From positions 18,957 through 82,956 of the forward strand of contig DKAR01000108.1 in assembly GCA_002450895.1 (NCBI GenBank): a stretch of 64,000 nucleotides of DNA, written 5' to 3'. The notes beneath the pieces were generated by a model. It saw only the letters and a list, made by a program, of their open reading frames with translations, had not been told where the DNA came from and made no database searches. Positions 27,544-36,196 of this stretch are shown piece after piece; positions within the stretch are counted from its first letter, which is position 1; each line of letters starts with the position of its first letter. The translations under genes were made by a program, and so were the position numbers. Source of the DNA: Proteobacteria bacterium UBA6921 (GTDB lineage: Bacteria; Pseudomonadota; Gammaproteobacteria; SG8-11).

Positions 27544-28488
27544 TCACTTTAACTCAAGCTCACCATTTGAAGTGAACTCCCAAGTGCGCGTTATGTGCAA
27601 GATGTCGAATTCATTTCGGAACGTGGCCGGAAATGCTGCAAAAGGCGCCGCAAGGTACACAATTTTCTTGCACGCGTCGTCGAGACGTTGATTTCCTGAT
27701 GAGCGGCGAATTTGTGTCTCAACAATTGTGCCATCCTGCATGATCGCGACGTCCAGGATCAAAGTAGTTGGGAGACTGCGATGAAGTGCAGAGTCGGGGA
27801 AATTTAGTTCCGCAGCTCGCTTAACCTTGTGCGACCAGTCGTCAATATACGTTGCATACTTAGATTGTGCGGAAGTTGCGGCCGACAAGAATTTGCTGCG
27901 TGGCCGCTTGGCATATATTTCCATGAGTTCACCCTGCTCGGCGCTAAAGTGACCGTGTTCCCCAGCGCCTTCCTGTATTGAATAAATCGACTGTGCTACG
28001 CGCTCCAAGTCTTGAAATCTTATTGGAACGTCATCTAGGAAAGACACAATCAGTATCGCTTCCACTTTCATTGGAAGTACCAATTCGCCCATGTCTTTTG
28101 AAATACCGTTAAACGGTTCAGAAAGGAAAATCGAGCGCAAGATCGCTTCGTCGAGAGAGTCGTATCTTGTTTTCTTTATGACCTTGACGCCTTCAATCTT
28201 TCCATCAGCGCGGAGAAATACATCGATTGCCGTACGTAAAGGCTGTGGCCCGGTGGGCAATCCGTTCGGGAAAAGTCTCTGCGCCGTTTCGTTAACTTTC
28301 GCAAGCCATTTGGCGAGATAGTCGATGCGAGACTGTTTTTCGGATTCAATTTGATCGCGCGGGGCGGAAAATGATTGAACTTGGATTGGCGGATCTGCTT
28401 TGGCCTCATCCGCTTTGAGAACTTTTGGACATGCAATGACGGCGGATAGAGCCACCAAGAAGACGGTCCGAGACAGAATATTTTTCAA
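27544..28488 (-). CDS. Predicted lipoprotein with two TonB C-terminal-like domains
   Basis: Unusual TonB-related protein of 314 residues. It starts with a secretion signal ending in a lipobox-like VIAC (Cys20) rather than a TonB membrane anchor. Residues of about 52-150 and 212-308 look like two copies of a TonB C-terminal domain: each begins with a W-x-x-K-V segment, then a strand-plus-DGxI motif (FLRADGKIEGVKV; AIMQDGTIVETQI), then an SLDEAI or RLDDAC helix. The second copy and EIYAKRPRSKFLSAA (191-205) closely match the TonB at 33208-34110. It overlaps pyrK by 4 nt and so is the last gene of the pyrimidine run. Role unknown; it may compete with or support TonB-dependent transport, or act in envelope structure. 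Confidence 0.75.
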   Translation of the reverse strand: MKNILSRTVFLVALSAVIACPKVLKADEAKADPPIQVQSFSAPRDQIESEKQSRIDYLAKWLAKVNETAQRLFPNGLPTGPQPLRTAIDVFLRADGKIEGVKVIKKTRYDSLDEAILRSIFLSEPFNGISKDMGELVLPMKVEAILIVSFLDDVPIRFQDLERVAQSIYSIQEGAGEHGHFSAEQGELMEIYAKRPRSKFLSAATSAQSKYATYIDDWSHKVKRAAELNFPDSALHRSLPTTLILDVAIMQDGTIVETQIRRSSGNQRLDDACKKIVYLAAPFAAFPATFRNEFDILHITRTWEFTSNGELELK

Positions 28489-29360
28489 GCAAATACGCTA
28501 TTGGCATCGAACACCGGGCCATCCACGCACACGCGCTTCATGTAAACACCACTCGGCGTTTTCACTTCGACTGTACAGCCGGCGCAGCCGCCGACCGCAC
28601 ATGCCATGAATTCTTCCAAAGACACCTGACACGGAAGATTAAATTCGCGGGCCAATTTGGCGGTGGCGGCCAGCATCGGATGCGGCCCGCACGCAAAAAT
28701 TTCCACTTCATCGCGTTGTTCCTGCGTCAACGTTTTGAGCCAGGCGCGAGCCAGATCGGTGACATAGCCTTCAAAGCATCCCGCGTACCCCTGCAGACTC
28801 GCCAGGCGACTGGGAATGCCCCAGTCTTCGAGCAATGGCATGCACGCAATGACGCCGTCCGGCATGCCCGGAACCACCATCTGCGACGGACGCGCGTTGA
28901 ACGGAAACGGAACTTCCGATCCCATGATGACGAAGGGTCGATACGATTTTTCCGCGCGCAGCGAATCGGCAATAAACACCATCGGTGGAATTCCGACGCC
29001 GCCGCCAAGCAGCAGCGGTCGCGTGCGCAAGGCGTGTGTCTGGAACGGCGTGCCGATCGGGCCGAGCACGCTGATTTCATCGCCCACTTTTCGTCGCGCC
29101 AATTGTCGGGTGCCTTCGCCGACGACCTTGTACAGGAAATCAACCCATCCTTCCGTCGGACTGCACCGCATGATCGACAGTGGACGGCGCATGGGCACCA
29201 TCGGATCGACCTGCAGGTGGGCAAAACTTCCGGGACGTGCACTGCGTGCAACTTCCGGGGCGCGCACGCGCAGGACAAATTGCTCGCCGGGGAACGCATC
29301 GTGCGCGAGAACGCGCGCGTGGTCATCGAGCAGGATCGTATTGCGATGGGTGGAGCTCAT
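28485..29360 (-). CDS. pyrK: Dihydroorotate dehydrogenase electron-transfer subunit (PyrK)
   Basis: Iron-sulfur flavoprotein of 291 residues that passes electrons from dihydroorotate dehydrogenase class 1B (PyrD) to NAD+. The FAD-binding motif RRPLSI is at 58-63, the nucleotide-binding GGGVGIPP at 119-126, and IFACGPHPML at 221-230. The [2Fe-2S] cysteines are C254, C259, C262 and C278 in the CAVGGCAGC...C pattern. It begins 1 nt after pyrC' and overlaps the TonB-like gene by 4 nt. Class 1B is unusual in gammaproteobacteria, which mostly use quinone-linked class 2. Its PyrD partner is encoded at 54377-55351. Confidence 0.9.
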   Translation of the reverse strand: MSSTHRNTILLDDHARVLAHDAFPGEQFVLRVRAPEVARSARPGSFAHLQVDPMVPMRRPLSIMRCSPTEGWVDFLYKVVGEGTRQLARRKVGDEISVLGPIGTPFQTHALRTRPLLLGGGVGIPPMVFIADSLRAEKSYRPFVIMGSEVPFPFNARPSQMVVPGMPDGVIACMPLLEDWGIPSRLASLQGYAGCFEGYVTDLARAWLKTLTQEQRDEVEIFACGPHPMLAATAKLAREFNLPCQVSLEEFMACAVGGCAGCTVEVKTPSGVYMKRVCVDGPVFDANSVFA

Positions 29361-29361
29361 G

Positions 29362-30639
29362 TCACGCCTTTCCGTAAACGACTTTGCCGCCGACCAGGGT
29401 CCATCGCACGCGGCCGCGCATTTCCCAGCCGGAGAACGGCGTGTTGCGGCCGCGGGATTTCAGTTGGTTCGGATCGAGCATCCAGGATTCATTTGGATCG
29501 AAGATGCAGATGTCCGCGTCGCGGCCAACGCCCAGCGTTCCCGACGAAAGTCCGAGAATCTGCGCTGGCCCCGACGTCACGCGCGCGAGCGCATCGCGCA
29601 GTGTCATGCGCAGGTCGGTCTGGACGCGCAGCAACAGCGGTAACAACGTCTCGACGCCGGAAATGCCGGGCTCGCTTTCGGAAAACGGCACTTCTTTGGC
29701 GTCCGGATCATGCGGTTGATGGTCGGAACACACCGCGGCCAGTGTTCCGCGCTGCACGCTCGATCGGAGCGCATCGCGATCTCGCGTCGTACGCAGCGGC
29801 GGTCGCACGTGGCATTGTGTGTTGAAGTCCGCGGCATCCATTTCGGTGAGGTGTAGGTGGTGGACGGCGACATCGGCTGTGACCGGCAGGCCATCGTACT
29901 GGGCGCGCGCCACCATCTGGACTGCGCGCGCGGTGGACAAACCGCAAAAGTGCGCTGAAACGCCGGTGTGCTGGATGAGCAGGAGATCGCGACTCACTGC
30001 AATTGTCTCCGCGATTTCCGGAACGCCCGTCAAACCGAGCCGTGCACTGACGGCGCTTTCATTGATGCACCCCTTGGCCAGCGCGGGATCTTCGGCGTGA
30101 ATGAAGACGCGAAGTCCCAGACTCGCGGCATATTCGAACGCGCGGCGCAGCACCGTCAGGTCCGCGATGGGCCGCTGCGCATTGCTGACGCCAACGCAAC
30201 CCGCGCGTTGTAACGCGCCCATCTCGGCCAGCTTCTCGCCGCGCAATTCGCGCGTCATCGCGCCCAGCGTAACAATGCGCGCCGTACCGGCTTCGTTCGC
30301 GCGATGCAGGATCAAATCCGTCACCGCAGGCGTGTCGTTGATCGGGTCCGTATCGGGCGGACAGCAGAGTGTCGTGATGCCGCCCGAAACGGCCGCCGCA
30401 CACTCGCTCGCTATGGTTCCTTTGTGTTCCTGTCCCGGCTCACGCGGACGGACGCGCAAATCGATCAATCCGGGGCACACCACCAGGCGCTGCGCGTCGA
30501 TCACCAGATCGGCTTCAAATCCCGCGGGCGCGGAACCGATGGCGAGAATCTTTCCATCGCTGACGAATACGTCACGCACTTCGTCCGTTGAATTGGCCGG
30601 ATCGACAACATGTCCGCCGGCGATGACGATGCGCTTCAT
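29362..30639 (-). CDS. pyrX: Dihydroorotase-like subunit PyrC' (zinc ligands missing)
   Basis: Type I dihydroorotase homologue of 425 residues. Active enzymes carry HxH after GLID (for example GLIDMHVH); here the text is [13 protein letters not shown] (57-69), with Arg62 and Arg64 replacing both zinc-binding His. Later positions such as HAEDP (181-185), H224 and SDHQPH (305-310) are kept. In Pseudomonas a non-catalytic PyrC' encoded after pyrB is needed to assemble aspartate transcarbamoylase; the same location and loss imply the same role. A working dihydroorotase must be encoded elsewhere. It overlaps pyrB by 4 nt and is followed by pyrK after 1 nt. Confidence 0.9.
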   Translation of the reverse strand: MKRIVIAGGHVVDPANSTDEVRDVFVSDGKILAIGSAPAGFEADLVIDAQRLVVCPGLIDLRVRPREPGQEHKGTIASECAAAVSGGITTLCCPPDTDPINDTPAVTDLILHRANEAGTARIVTLGAMTRELRGEKLAEMGALQRAGCVGVSNAQRPIADLTVLRRAFEYAASLGLRVFIHAEDPALAKGCINESAVSARLGLTGVPEIAETIAVSRDLLLIQHTGVSAHFCGLSTARAVQMVARAQYDGLPVTADVAVHHLHLTEMDAADFNTQCHVRPPLRTTRDRDALRSSVQRGTLAAVCSDHQPHDPDAKEVPFSESEPGISGVETLLPLLLRVQTDLRMTLRDALARVTSGPAQILGLSSGTLGVGRDADICIFDPNESWMLDPNQLKSRGRNTPFSGWEMRGRVRWTLVGGKVVYGKA

Positions 30640-31634
30640 CGTTCTGCTCCTGGCCGGCGAACCTCGCCTTCATCCGCATTGCCGCGTCCCAGAACCATGG
30701 CCATGACGGCCATGCGCACAGCGATTCCGTTCGTCACCTGTTCGAGGATGACGGAACGTGCACCGTCGGCAACGCGCGAGTCGATTTCAACGCCGCGATT
30801 GATCGGCCCCGGATGCAGCACGATGGCATCGGGCTTTGCGTGTGCAAGGGTGTCTTCATTGAGACCGTAGAGCTGGAAGTACTCGTGCTCACTGGGCAGG
30901 AATGCGCCCTCCATGCGCTCACGTTGCAAGCGCAGCATCAGCACGGCATCGACATCACTCAAGCCGGCGCGCAGGTCGTGCACAACGTGCACGCCGAATG
31001 TCGAGGCGTCGCGAGGAATCAATGTTTTCGGACCGATCACGCGAATTTCATGGGCACCGAGAATCGAAAGCGCATGAATCTGCGAACGCGCGACGCGTGA
31101 ATGCAGGATGTCGCCGACGATGGCCACTTTGAGTTTATTAAATTCGCCCTTGTGGCGGCGGATCGTAAACATGTCCAGCATCGCCTGGGTCGGGTGCGCA
31201 TGGCATCCGTCGCCGCCGTTGATCACGCTGATGTGCGGGGCGACATGACGCGCGATGAAATGCGCCGCACCGCTGCGGTTGTGTCGCACGACAAACATGT
31301 CGCAGTGCATTGCCTCCAGATTGCGCAGCATGTCGAGCATGCTCTCGCCCTTGCTGGTGGATGAGGTGGCGACATTGATGTTCAGTACGTCTGCGGAAAG
31401 CCGCTTCGCAGCAAGCTCGAAGGTGGTTCGGGTACGCGTGCTGGATTCGAAAAACAGATTGGTGATGGTCTTGCCGCGCAATAGCGGCACTTTCTTTACC
31501 GCCTGTTCTCCCACCGTCGCAAATGATTCGGCGGTGTCGAGGATGTCGGTGAGAATCTGGCGGCTCAACCCTTCAACGGTCAGAAAGTGGCGTAGCCGTC
31601 CCTTGTCGTCGAGCTGGATGTCGCGGACGCTCAT
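30636..31634 (-). CDS. pyrB: Aspartate carbamoyltransferase catalytic subunit (PyrB)
   Basis: Enzyme of 332 residues that condenses carbamoyl phosphate and aspartate, the first committed step of UMP synthesis. The carbamoyl phosphate site is [13 protein letters not shown] (61-73). Other signatures are the mobile-loop Lys in [16 protein letters not shown] (147-154) and [11 protein letters not shown] (about 272-282). The N-terminus is longer than in E. coli, as in Pseudomonas PyrB, which works as a PyrB-PyrC' dodecamer without PyrI. No pyrI is present. It overlaps pyrR and pyrC' by 4 nt each. Confidence 0.97.
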   Translation of the reverse strand: MSVRDIQLDDKGRLRHFLTVEGLSRQILTDILDTAESFATVGEQAVKKVPLLRGKTITNLFFESSTRTRTTFELAAKRLSADVLNINVATSSTSKGESMLDMLRNLEAMHCDMFVVRHNRSGAAHFIARHVAPHISVINGGDGCHAHPTQAMLDMFTIRRHKGEFNKLKVAIVGDILHSRVARSQIHALSILGAHEIRVIGPKTLIPRDASTFGVHVVHDLRAGLSDVDAVLMLRLQRERMEGAFLPSEHEYFQLYGLNEDTLAHAKPDAIVLHPGPINRGVEIDSRVADGARSVILEQVTNGIAVRMAVMAMVLGRGNADEGEVRRPGAER

Positions 31635-32137
31635 GGTGACTCCTGCACCGACAGCTGAAGCGGATCGGGACCGCCGAGCTTCACATGTTCATGTTCGGTC
31701 AGTTTCATATGGACGCCGACGACGGCCGCCTCGATCGGAAGTTCGCGACCGCTGCGTTCCACCAGAACCACAAGCGTCACTGACGCGGGTCGTCCGTAGT
31801 CGAAGAGTTCGTTCAGTGCCGCGCGTATCGTACGTCCGGTATGCAGGACGTCGTCCACCAGCACGATGTGCTTGTCGTCGATCGAATACGGAAGGCGCGA
31901 GGGCTTGACCTGCGGGTTGATGCCGACGCGCGTGAAGTCGTCGCGGTAAAACGAGATATCGAGCGTGCCGAGGGGTTGTTGCAATCCGAGCTGGGAATGC
32001 AGCCGGCCGGCGATCCACACACCACCGGTGTGGATACCCACCATCAGTGGATCGGTAATGCCGCGTTCGGTAAACAATTGCCGGAGGTCCCGCGCCATGC
32101 GGTCTATGACGGATTCAATCTCCGGCGCGGTCTTCAT
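31631..32137 (-). CDS. pyrR: PyrR bifunctional pyrimidine regulator / uracil phosphoribosyltransferase
   Basis: Phosphoribosyltransferase-fold protein of 168 residues. The PRPP motif is [17 protein letters not shown] (92-108), and the PyrR-like [13 protein letters not shown] (60-72) precedes it. In Bacillus PyrR binds pyr mRNA to attenuate transcription; Pseudomonas PyrR modulates pyr genes. Here no attenuator hairpin was recognised ahead of pyrB, since the genes overlap. ATG 32137 is preferred because upstream codons belong to ruvX; it overlaps ruvX by 23 nt. Confidence 0.93.
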   Translation of the reverse strand: MKTAPEIESVIDRMARDLRQLFTERGITDPLMVGIHTGGVWIAGRLHSQLGLQQPLGTLDISFYRDDFTRVGINPQVKPSRLPYSIDDKHIVLVDDVLHTGRTIRAALNELFDYGRPASVTLVVLVERSGRELPIEAAVVGVHMKLTEHEHVKLGGPDPLQLSVQESP

Positions 32138-32552
32138 GCGATTCAGTCTGCTCCAGCCAACTCTGCAGGATGAGCTGGGCGGCGAGTTTATCAGAATCAG
32201 TCCCGCGCTTGGAGCCGGATTGAGCAATCAGTCGCTCCGCCTCATGCGTGGACAGTCGCTCGTCCATCCAGTGGACCGGCAGCTTAAACCGCTCGTGGAG
32301 CTGATTTCCAAAGCGTCGTGTACGCGGTGTGATTTCCGTTTCGGTGCCATCCATATTCAGAGGAAGTCCGACCACGAAGGCCTGCGGTTGCCACTCTTTA
32401 AGCAGGCGTTCCACTGCGCTCCAATCGGGTTTGCCATTGTTGGCGGCGAGGGTTTCCAGCGCGGTGGCAGTGTGCGTAAGTGACTGACCCACGGCGACGC
32501 CGATGCGCTTGAGGCCGAAGTCGAAGCCCAGGTAGGTTTTGCTGGCGGTCAT
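32115..32552 (-). CDS. ruvX: Holliday junction resolvase-like YqgF/RuvX
   Basis: RNase H-fold nuclease of 145 residues. Acidic active-site residues are Asp11 ([12 protein letters not shown]), Glu98 (DERLS) and Asp121 (SDKLAAQ), and the family motif VGLPLNMDG is at 61-69. YqgF is essential in E. coli and has been implicated in 16S rRNA 5' maturation. It sits between yqgE and pyrR as in Pseudomonas. Its 3' end overlaps pyrR by 23 nt. Confidence 0.95.
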   Translation of the reverse strand: MTASKTYLGFDFGLKRIGVAVGQSLTHTATALETLAANNGKPDWSAVERLLKEWQPQAFVVGLPLNMDGTETEITPRTRRFGNQLHERFKLPVHWMDERLSTHEAERLIAQSGSKRGTDSDKLAAQLILQSWLEQTESHEDRAGD

Positions 32553-32579
32553 TGTGAAGCGCCGCGGGTGCCACCCGCA

Positions 32580-33140
32580 CTACGCGTGGCCAACGTCGTT
32601 GGAGATCCGCGAGATGTCCACGCCGAGCGATGACGCGGCGACGTTCCAGCGCTGTTCGACGGGTGTTTTAAAGATGATGCGGGCGTCAGCGGGTGCGCTG
32701 AGCCATGCGTTCTCCGCCATTTCTTTTTCCAGCTGGCCGGCGCCCCAGCCGGCGTAACCCAAGGCAATCAGGCAACTCTTGGGACCCTTGCCAGCGGCGA
32801 CGGCCGCGACGATGTCGCGCGACGTGGTCAGGCCGATGCTGCGCGTGATCTTCAGCGTCGAATCCCACTTTCCGACCGGCTGGTGGATGACAAAACCGCG
32901 GTCGGTATGAACCGGACCGCCGAGATAAACCTCTTTGTCGCGGACCTTGGGGCTGACCGCCTCAATCGCCATCTGCTCGAGCACTTCGCCCAGCTTCAAC
33001 TCAAGCTCGCGGTTGATCACGATGCCCATGGCACCGTGTTCATTGTGTTCGCAGATGTACGTGACCGTATGGTGGAAATTGGGATCGGCCAGGGAAGGCA
33101 TCGCGATCAGGAAATGGTTGGCCAACGAGGTGCCGGGCAT
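32580..33140 (-). CDS. yqgE: UPF0301 protein YqgE/AlgH
   Basis: Cytosolic protein of 186 residues in the UPF0301 family. Clear family text is NHFLIAMPSL, CEHNEHGAMGIVINR, VYLGGPVHTDRGFVIH, and GYAGWGAGQLEKEMAENAW. Function is unknown; it is called AlgH in Pseudomonas. ATG 33140 (MPGTSLANHFLIAMP) was chosen; the open frame extends 86 codons upstream with no family match and crosses the 3' end of tonB. It precedes ruvX by 27 nt, the conserved arrangement. Confidence 0.94.
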   Translation of the reverse strand: MPGTSLANHFLIAMPSLADPNFHHTVTYICEHNEHGAMGIVINRELELKLGEVLEQMAIEAVSPKVRDKEVYLGGPVHTDRGFVIHQPVGKWDSTLKITRSIGLTTSRDIVAAVAAGKGPKSCLIALGYAGWGAGQLEKEMAENAWLSAPADARIIFKTPVEQRWNVAASSLGVDISRISNDVGHA

Positions 33141-33207
33141 GGGTATAGTATCGACCACCCTTCCTCGTTGTGACAAGCGACCGCGTGTCCGGGATCGTGG
33201 CACGGGT

Positions 33208-34110
33208 CTACTTTGTATCGAGCGTGCCACCCGGCAGGAACTGCCAAGTTCGCGTAATGTGAAGGACGTCGAATTCCTTCCGGAACGAAGCAGGAAACGC
33301 GGCGAACGGCGCCGCGAGGTGAACAATGCGCAGCGCGGCATCGTCGAGAATCCGGTTTCCGGAAGAACGACGAATTTGCACGTCGACAATCGTGCCATCG
33401 GGCTGGATCGCGACGTCCAGAATCAGATCACCTTTGATATTGCGACGCTTGGCTTCGTCGGGAAAGTTCATCGCGCCAATTTTTTCGACCTTGCGCGCCC
33501 AGTCGGTGATGTAGGCGGCGTACTTGTATTCTTTGGCACTGGCGGCCGAGAGAAATTTGTTGCGCGGGCGCTTTGCATAGATTTCCTGCATCTCGCTCAA
33601 CTCGGCGCTCAGGCGCGCGATCTGTTCGCCACGCTGCACCAGTTCTGCGGCCGTCGGTGTCTTCACGTCCGGAATCTCCGGCAGTTCCTGTTTCTTGGTG
33701 GAAACCGACCAGTTGGATTCATGGGCCGTCATCAGCTCGCGGTCCATGTTTTCCGGTTTTGGTTGTTCCTTGAGTTGCGGCATGAATTCCGGTGCGCTGT
33801 TGTTGTCCGCCGTGGTAAACGGCGAAGGCGTCAGTGTACTCGGGCGACGCTTGTCCTCCGCGTCGCCGCTTCCTTCCTGGCTGGACTGCGCAAGAAAGTC
33901 AGCATCCTCGGGCGCACGATCGGAGCGCGTGGGAACCAGAATGACTTCCAGTGTTGGAGCGATCTCGTCGTTATTGCTCGGATCGCTCTGTACGAAAGTC
34001 ACGCCGAGAATAATGACCGCGTTGACCACCGCGGAGATAAACAACGTGAAGCCGAACCGGTCCGAAGCGGAAATGGCCGGTGATCGGCGGGGAAGAATGG
34101 CTGTAGTCAT
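33208..34110 (-). CDS. tonB: Energy transducer TonB
   Basis: TonB-type protein of 300 residues. A single N-terminal anchor helix lies at about 20-40, followed by a hydrophilic, only mildly Pro-rich periplasmic linker. The C-terminal domain (about 205-300) has LILDVAIQPDGTIVDVQI and the ending LHITRTWQF. It couples proton motive force through ExbB/ExbD to outer-membrane receptors; no exbBD is in the window. It occupies the position of Pseudomonas tonB3, a gene connected with twitching. It overlaps the Gx-transporter gene by 4 nt upstream and is 67 nt from yqgE. The segment EIYAKRPRNKFLSAA recurs in the TonB-like lipoprotein at 27544-28488. Confidence 0.92.
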   Translation of the reverse strand: MTTAILPRRSPAISASDRFGFTLFISAVVNAVIILGVTFVQSDPSNNDEIAPTLEVILVPTRSDRAPEDADFLAQSSQEGSGDAEDKRRPSTLTPSPFTTADNNSAPEFMPQLKEQPKPENMDRELMTAHESNWSVSTKKQELPEIPDVKTPTAAELVQRGEQIARLSAELSEMQEIYAKRPRNKFLSAASAKEYKYAAYITDWARKVEKIGAMNFPDEAKRRNIKGDLILDVAIQPDGTIVDVQIRRSSGNRILDDAALRIVHLAAPFAAFPASFRKEFDVLHITRTWQFLPGGTLDTK

Positions 34111-34634
34111 GAACTCGAAATTTCCAAATTTTTGATTACCGCGTGGGCCACAAGCCCACTTACGGCGCCGAACAGCATCGCCACGACTAGTAATATCGGT
34201 AGCAAGTGGAATAAACCTTCATGCGGCACAAAAAAACGGTATGCCGCGTAAAACTGCCCTCCCATATGTGCGACTGCGGCGCTGATACTCAGCCCCACCG
34301 GCCCCAGCGACCAGGAGGGGACGGCGCGTGACCAGCGATCACCGAGGCCCAGTGCAGCCAGCGCGGCGACGGCACCGCTACAGCTGAGCAGAAATGCGGG
34401 CGAAAGAAAGGTGCCCAACAAAACCGAGCCGCCGACAATTCGCAATATCGTCACCCATGCGGCCGCGCTCCAGCCATACCGTAACAGAACGACGAGTGTG
34501 ACCACGTTCGCAAGTCCAGGTTTCACTCCCGGCAGCGGACTGGGAAACGCACTCTCCAGCCAGTGGATGGCAATCGCAAGCGCGGCCAGGCCGGCAATTC
34601 GGTGATCGTCGCGCGTTGTGGGTATGGAAATCAC
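34107..34634 (-). CDS. Gx-transporter family membrane protein (heptaprenyl diphosphate synthase component I-like)
   Basis: Small membrane protein of 175 residues with about five helices and the Gx/Hpre_diP_synt_I pattern: WLESAFPSPLPGVKPGLANVV, VTILRIVGGSVLLGTFLSPAF, and AHMGGQFYAAYRF. The family name comes from a weak link to prenyl diphosphate synthesis; members are usually found beside NusG_II and ApbE proteins, as here, and are suspected transporters. The reaction is unknown. It overlaps tonB by 4 nt. Confidence 0.85.
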   Translation of the reverse strand: MISIPTTRDDHRIAGLAALAIAIHWLESAFPSPLPGVKPGLANVVTLVVLLRYGWSAAAWVTILRIVGGSVLLGTFLSPAFLLSCSGAVAALAALGLGDRWSRAVPSWSLGPVGLSISAAVAHMGGQFYAAYRFFVPHEGLFHLLPILLVVAMLFGAVSGLVAHAVIKNLEISSS

Positions 34635-34706
34635 GGGAAGGCAGGGCGGCGCGCGGTCGTCTGCGTCGCCGACGCGTCCTTGCGGTGATGGCGAACTCGC
34701 GAATTC

Positions 34707-35120
34707 TTAAAAGTTGATCGAATCATAATACGTTCCGCCTGCTCCCTGTCCCAACACCACCAGACTGACGCGATTAGGCACGCAGGCAATAAATTCTCCG
34801 CCCCGATGCGCCCATCCGGAGTGGACGCACTGTTGGCCCGCACACGGTGAGCGAACGAAACGGATGCGTCCGTCGCGAACTTCAATCTCGCTGTCACCGA
34901 GCGGACCGGGAACGTGATAGGTCTGGTTTTTTTGCAGCGAGACCAGTGCAAACTCCCGGGCACCCGCGTTGATACGTGCTTGGGTGCCTTCGCTTCCAAC
35001 AACGCCGTAACGTGAAAACAGCAGAGGGATTGCAATGACACATGCCAGTAGTACCAGGTAATCCCCGCGCTTAAGCAATGCGCCTTTCTTTTGCGCCGAG
35101 TTCTCGTCAACGTGACTCAC
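34707..35120 (-). CDS. NusG domain II-containing membrane-anchored protein
   Basis: Protein of 137 residues with one N-terminal transmembrane helix (about 22-37) and an extracytoplasmic NusG domain II. Conserved cysteines are in SPCAGQQCVHSGW and FIACVPNRV. It is not a transcription factor. In many bacteria this protein sits in a small cluster with ApbE and a Gx-type protein and with Rnf-like or flavinylated redox systems. It is 7 nt downstream of apbE, supporting a common function. Confidence 0.88.
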   Translation of the reverse strand: MSHVDENSAQKKGALLKRGDYLVLLACVIAIPLLFSRYGVVGSEGTQARINAGAREFALVSLQKNQTYHVPGPLGDSEIEVRDGRIRFVRSPCAGQQCVHSGWAHRGGEFIACVPNRVSLVVLGQGAGGTYYDSINF

Positions 35121-35127
35121 GTTTCGT

Positions 35128-36168
35128 TCAGCCCGGCGTATCGACGATGACGACTTGCGGCGCCGGATCGATTTCGAATTTTACGCGCGCCGCCATGCTT
35201 GAATTCATATGAACGCGTCCCTGATCGTCCACCAGCATCACGCTTTTCACGCCCATGCGCCGGGCGACCTCCTGCCAGTCGTTGACGCCGGCAATCATCA
35301 GCGCCGTTGCTGCGGCATCCGCCACGGCGGCCGTCGGATGAATCACAGTCACGGACGTGACGCCACGCGAAGGATAACCGGTGCGTGGATCGAGAATGTG
35401 GTGATAGCGTTTGCCCTGGTAAAGAAAGTAGCGCTCATAGTCGCCGGACGTCACCAGGCTTTCGTCGCCGCGCATCAAAACCGAGGCGATAACGCCTTCG
35501 CCACGCGGATTGCGAATTCCGATTCGCCACGGACGATCCTCGTGTTGCCCAATAATGCGGACATCGCCGCTGACATTGACGATCGCGTTCTTGATGCCGC
35601 GCTGTTTGAAGCGTTCGATAATCCGGTCTGCGGCGTACCCCTGGCCGTACGCGCCAAAATCAAGTTTCACGTGAGGATTCACGCTTTCGAGTTCGATGCC
35701 ATGGATGCGCACGTCGGACATTTGCGGTTTGCCGGCGAGAACGCGCGCGATGTCCGCGTCGGAGGGCGGTGGTCCCATCGGCGGGTCGTCCGACTCGAAT
35801 CCCCACAACGCGAACAATTCCCCGAGGGCCGGATTGAACAATCCGCCGCTTTGTTCCGACAGTTGTGTGGTCTGCTCGATCAGCGGCAGGACCAGTGGCG
35901 ATGATGTGAACTTTCCGCCCAGTGCCAACAACGAATTGATTCGCCCCAGTGTTCCGGGATGCCACGCGTGCAATGCGGCGTCGAGGTAGGCCAGGTCTTC
36001 AATCGCTTCATCCACAGCGGCGCGCGCGTCAGCTTCAGGGATGCCTTCGATCGTGAACTCGACGGTTGAGCCCATCGCGAAGGTGGAATGCTTGAACGGT
36101 GGCGGCGGCGAACTGCATCCGCTGACGAATGCAACGCAGGCACCCAGCAGGATTGCTAACGATCGCAC
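35128..36168 (-). CDS. apbE: FAD:protein FMN transferase (ApbE)
   Basis: Lipoprotein of 346 residues with a signal peptide ending in VSGC (Cys18). The ApbE catalytic region includes FAMGSTVEFTI, KLDFGAYGQGYAADRI, and RYHHILDPRTGYPSRG, with a metal-site Asp/Thr pair near VADAAATALMIAG. ApbE hydrolyses FAD and attaches FMN to Thr of periplasmic redox proteins such as RnfG/NqrB/C. No acceptor protein is encoded in the window. It is followed by the NusG_II gene after 7 nt; gshA is 28 nt upstream. Confidence 0.95.
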   Translation of the reverse strand: MRSLAILLGACVAFVSGCSSPPPPFKHSTFAMGSTVEFTIEGIPEADARAAVDEAIEDLAYLDAALHAWHPGTLGRINSLLALGGKFTSSPLVLPLIEQTTQLSEQSGGLFNPALGELFALWGFESDDPPMGPPPSDADIARVLAGKPQMSDVRIHGIELESVNPHVKLDFGAYGQGYAADRIIERFKQRGIKNAIVNVSGDVRIIGQHEDRPWRIGIRNPRGEGVIASVLMRGDESLVTSGDYERYFLYQGKRYHHILDPRTGYPSRGVTSVTVIHPTAAVADAAATALMIAGVNDWQEVARRMGVKSVMLVDDQGRVHMNSSMAARVKFEIDPAPQVVIVDTPG

Positions 36169-36196
36169 GGGAAGAACAACTCCTTCACAACCGCCG

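Noticed and set aside
27370..27552. 60-codon plus-strand frame after pilU
   Set aside because: It starts inside the pilU end and has no ribosome-binding site or motif. It contains the inverted repeat proposed as a terminator.
28680..29825. 381-codon plus-strand frame
   Set aside because: It is antisense to pyrK and pyrC', which are both well supported by motifs.
32935..34083. 382-codon plus-strand frame
   Set aside because: It is antisense to yqgE and tonB. It shows no family motif and has shadow-type composition.
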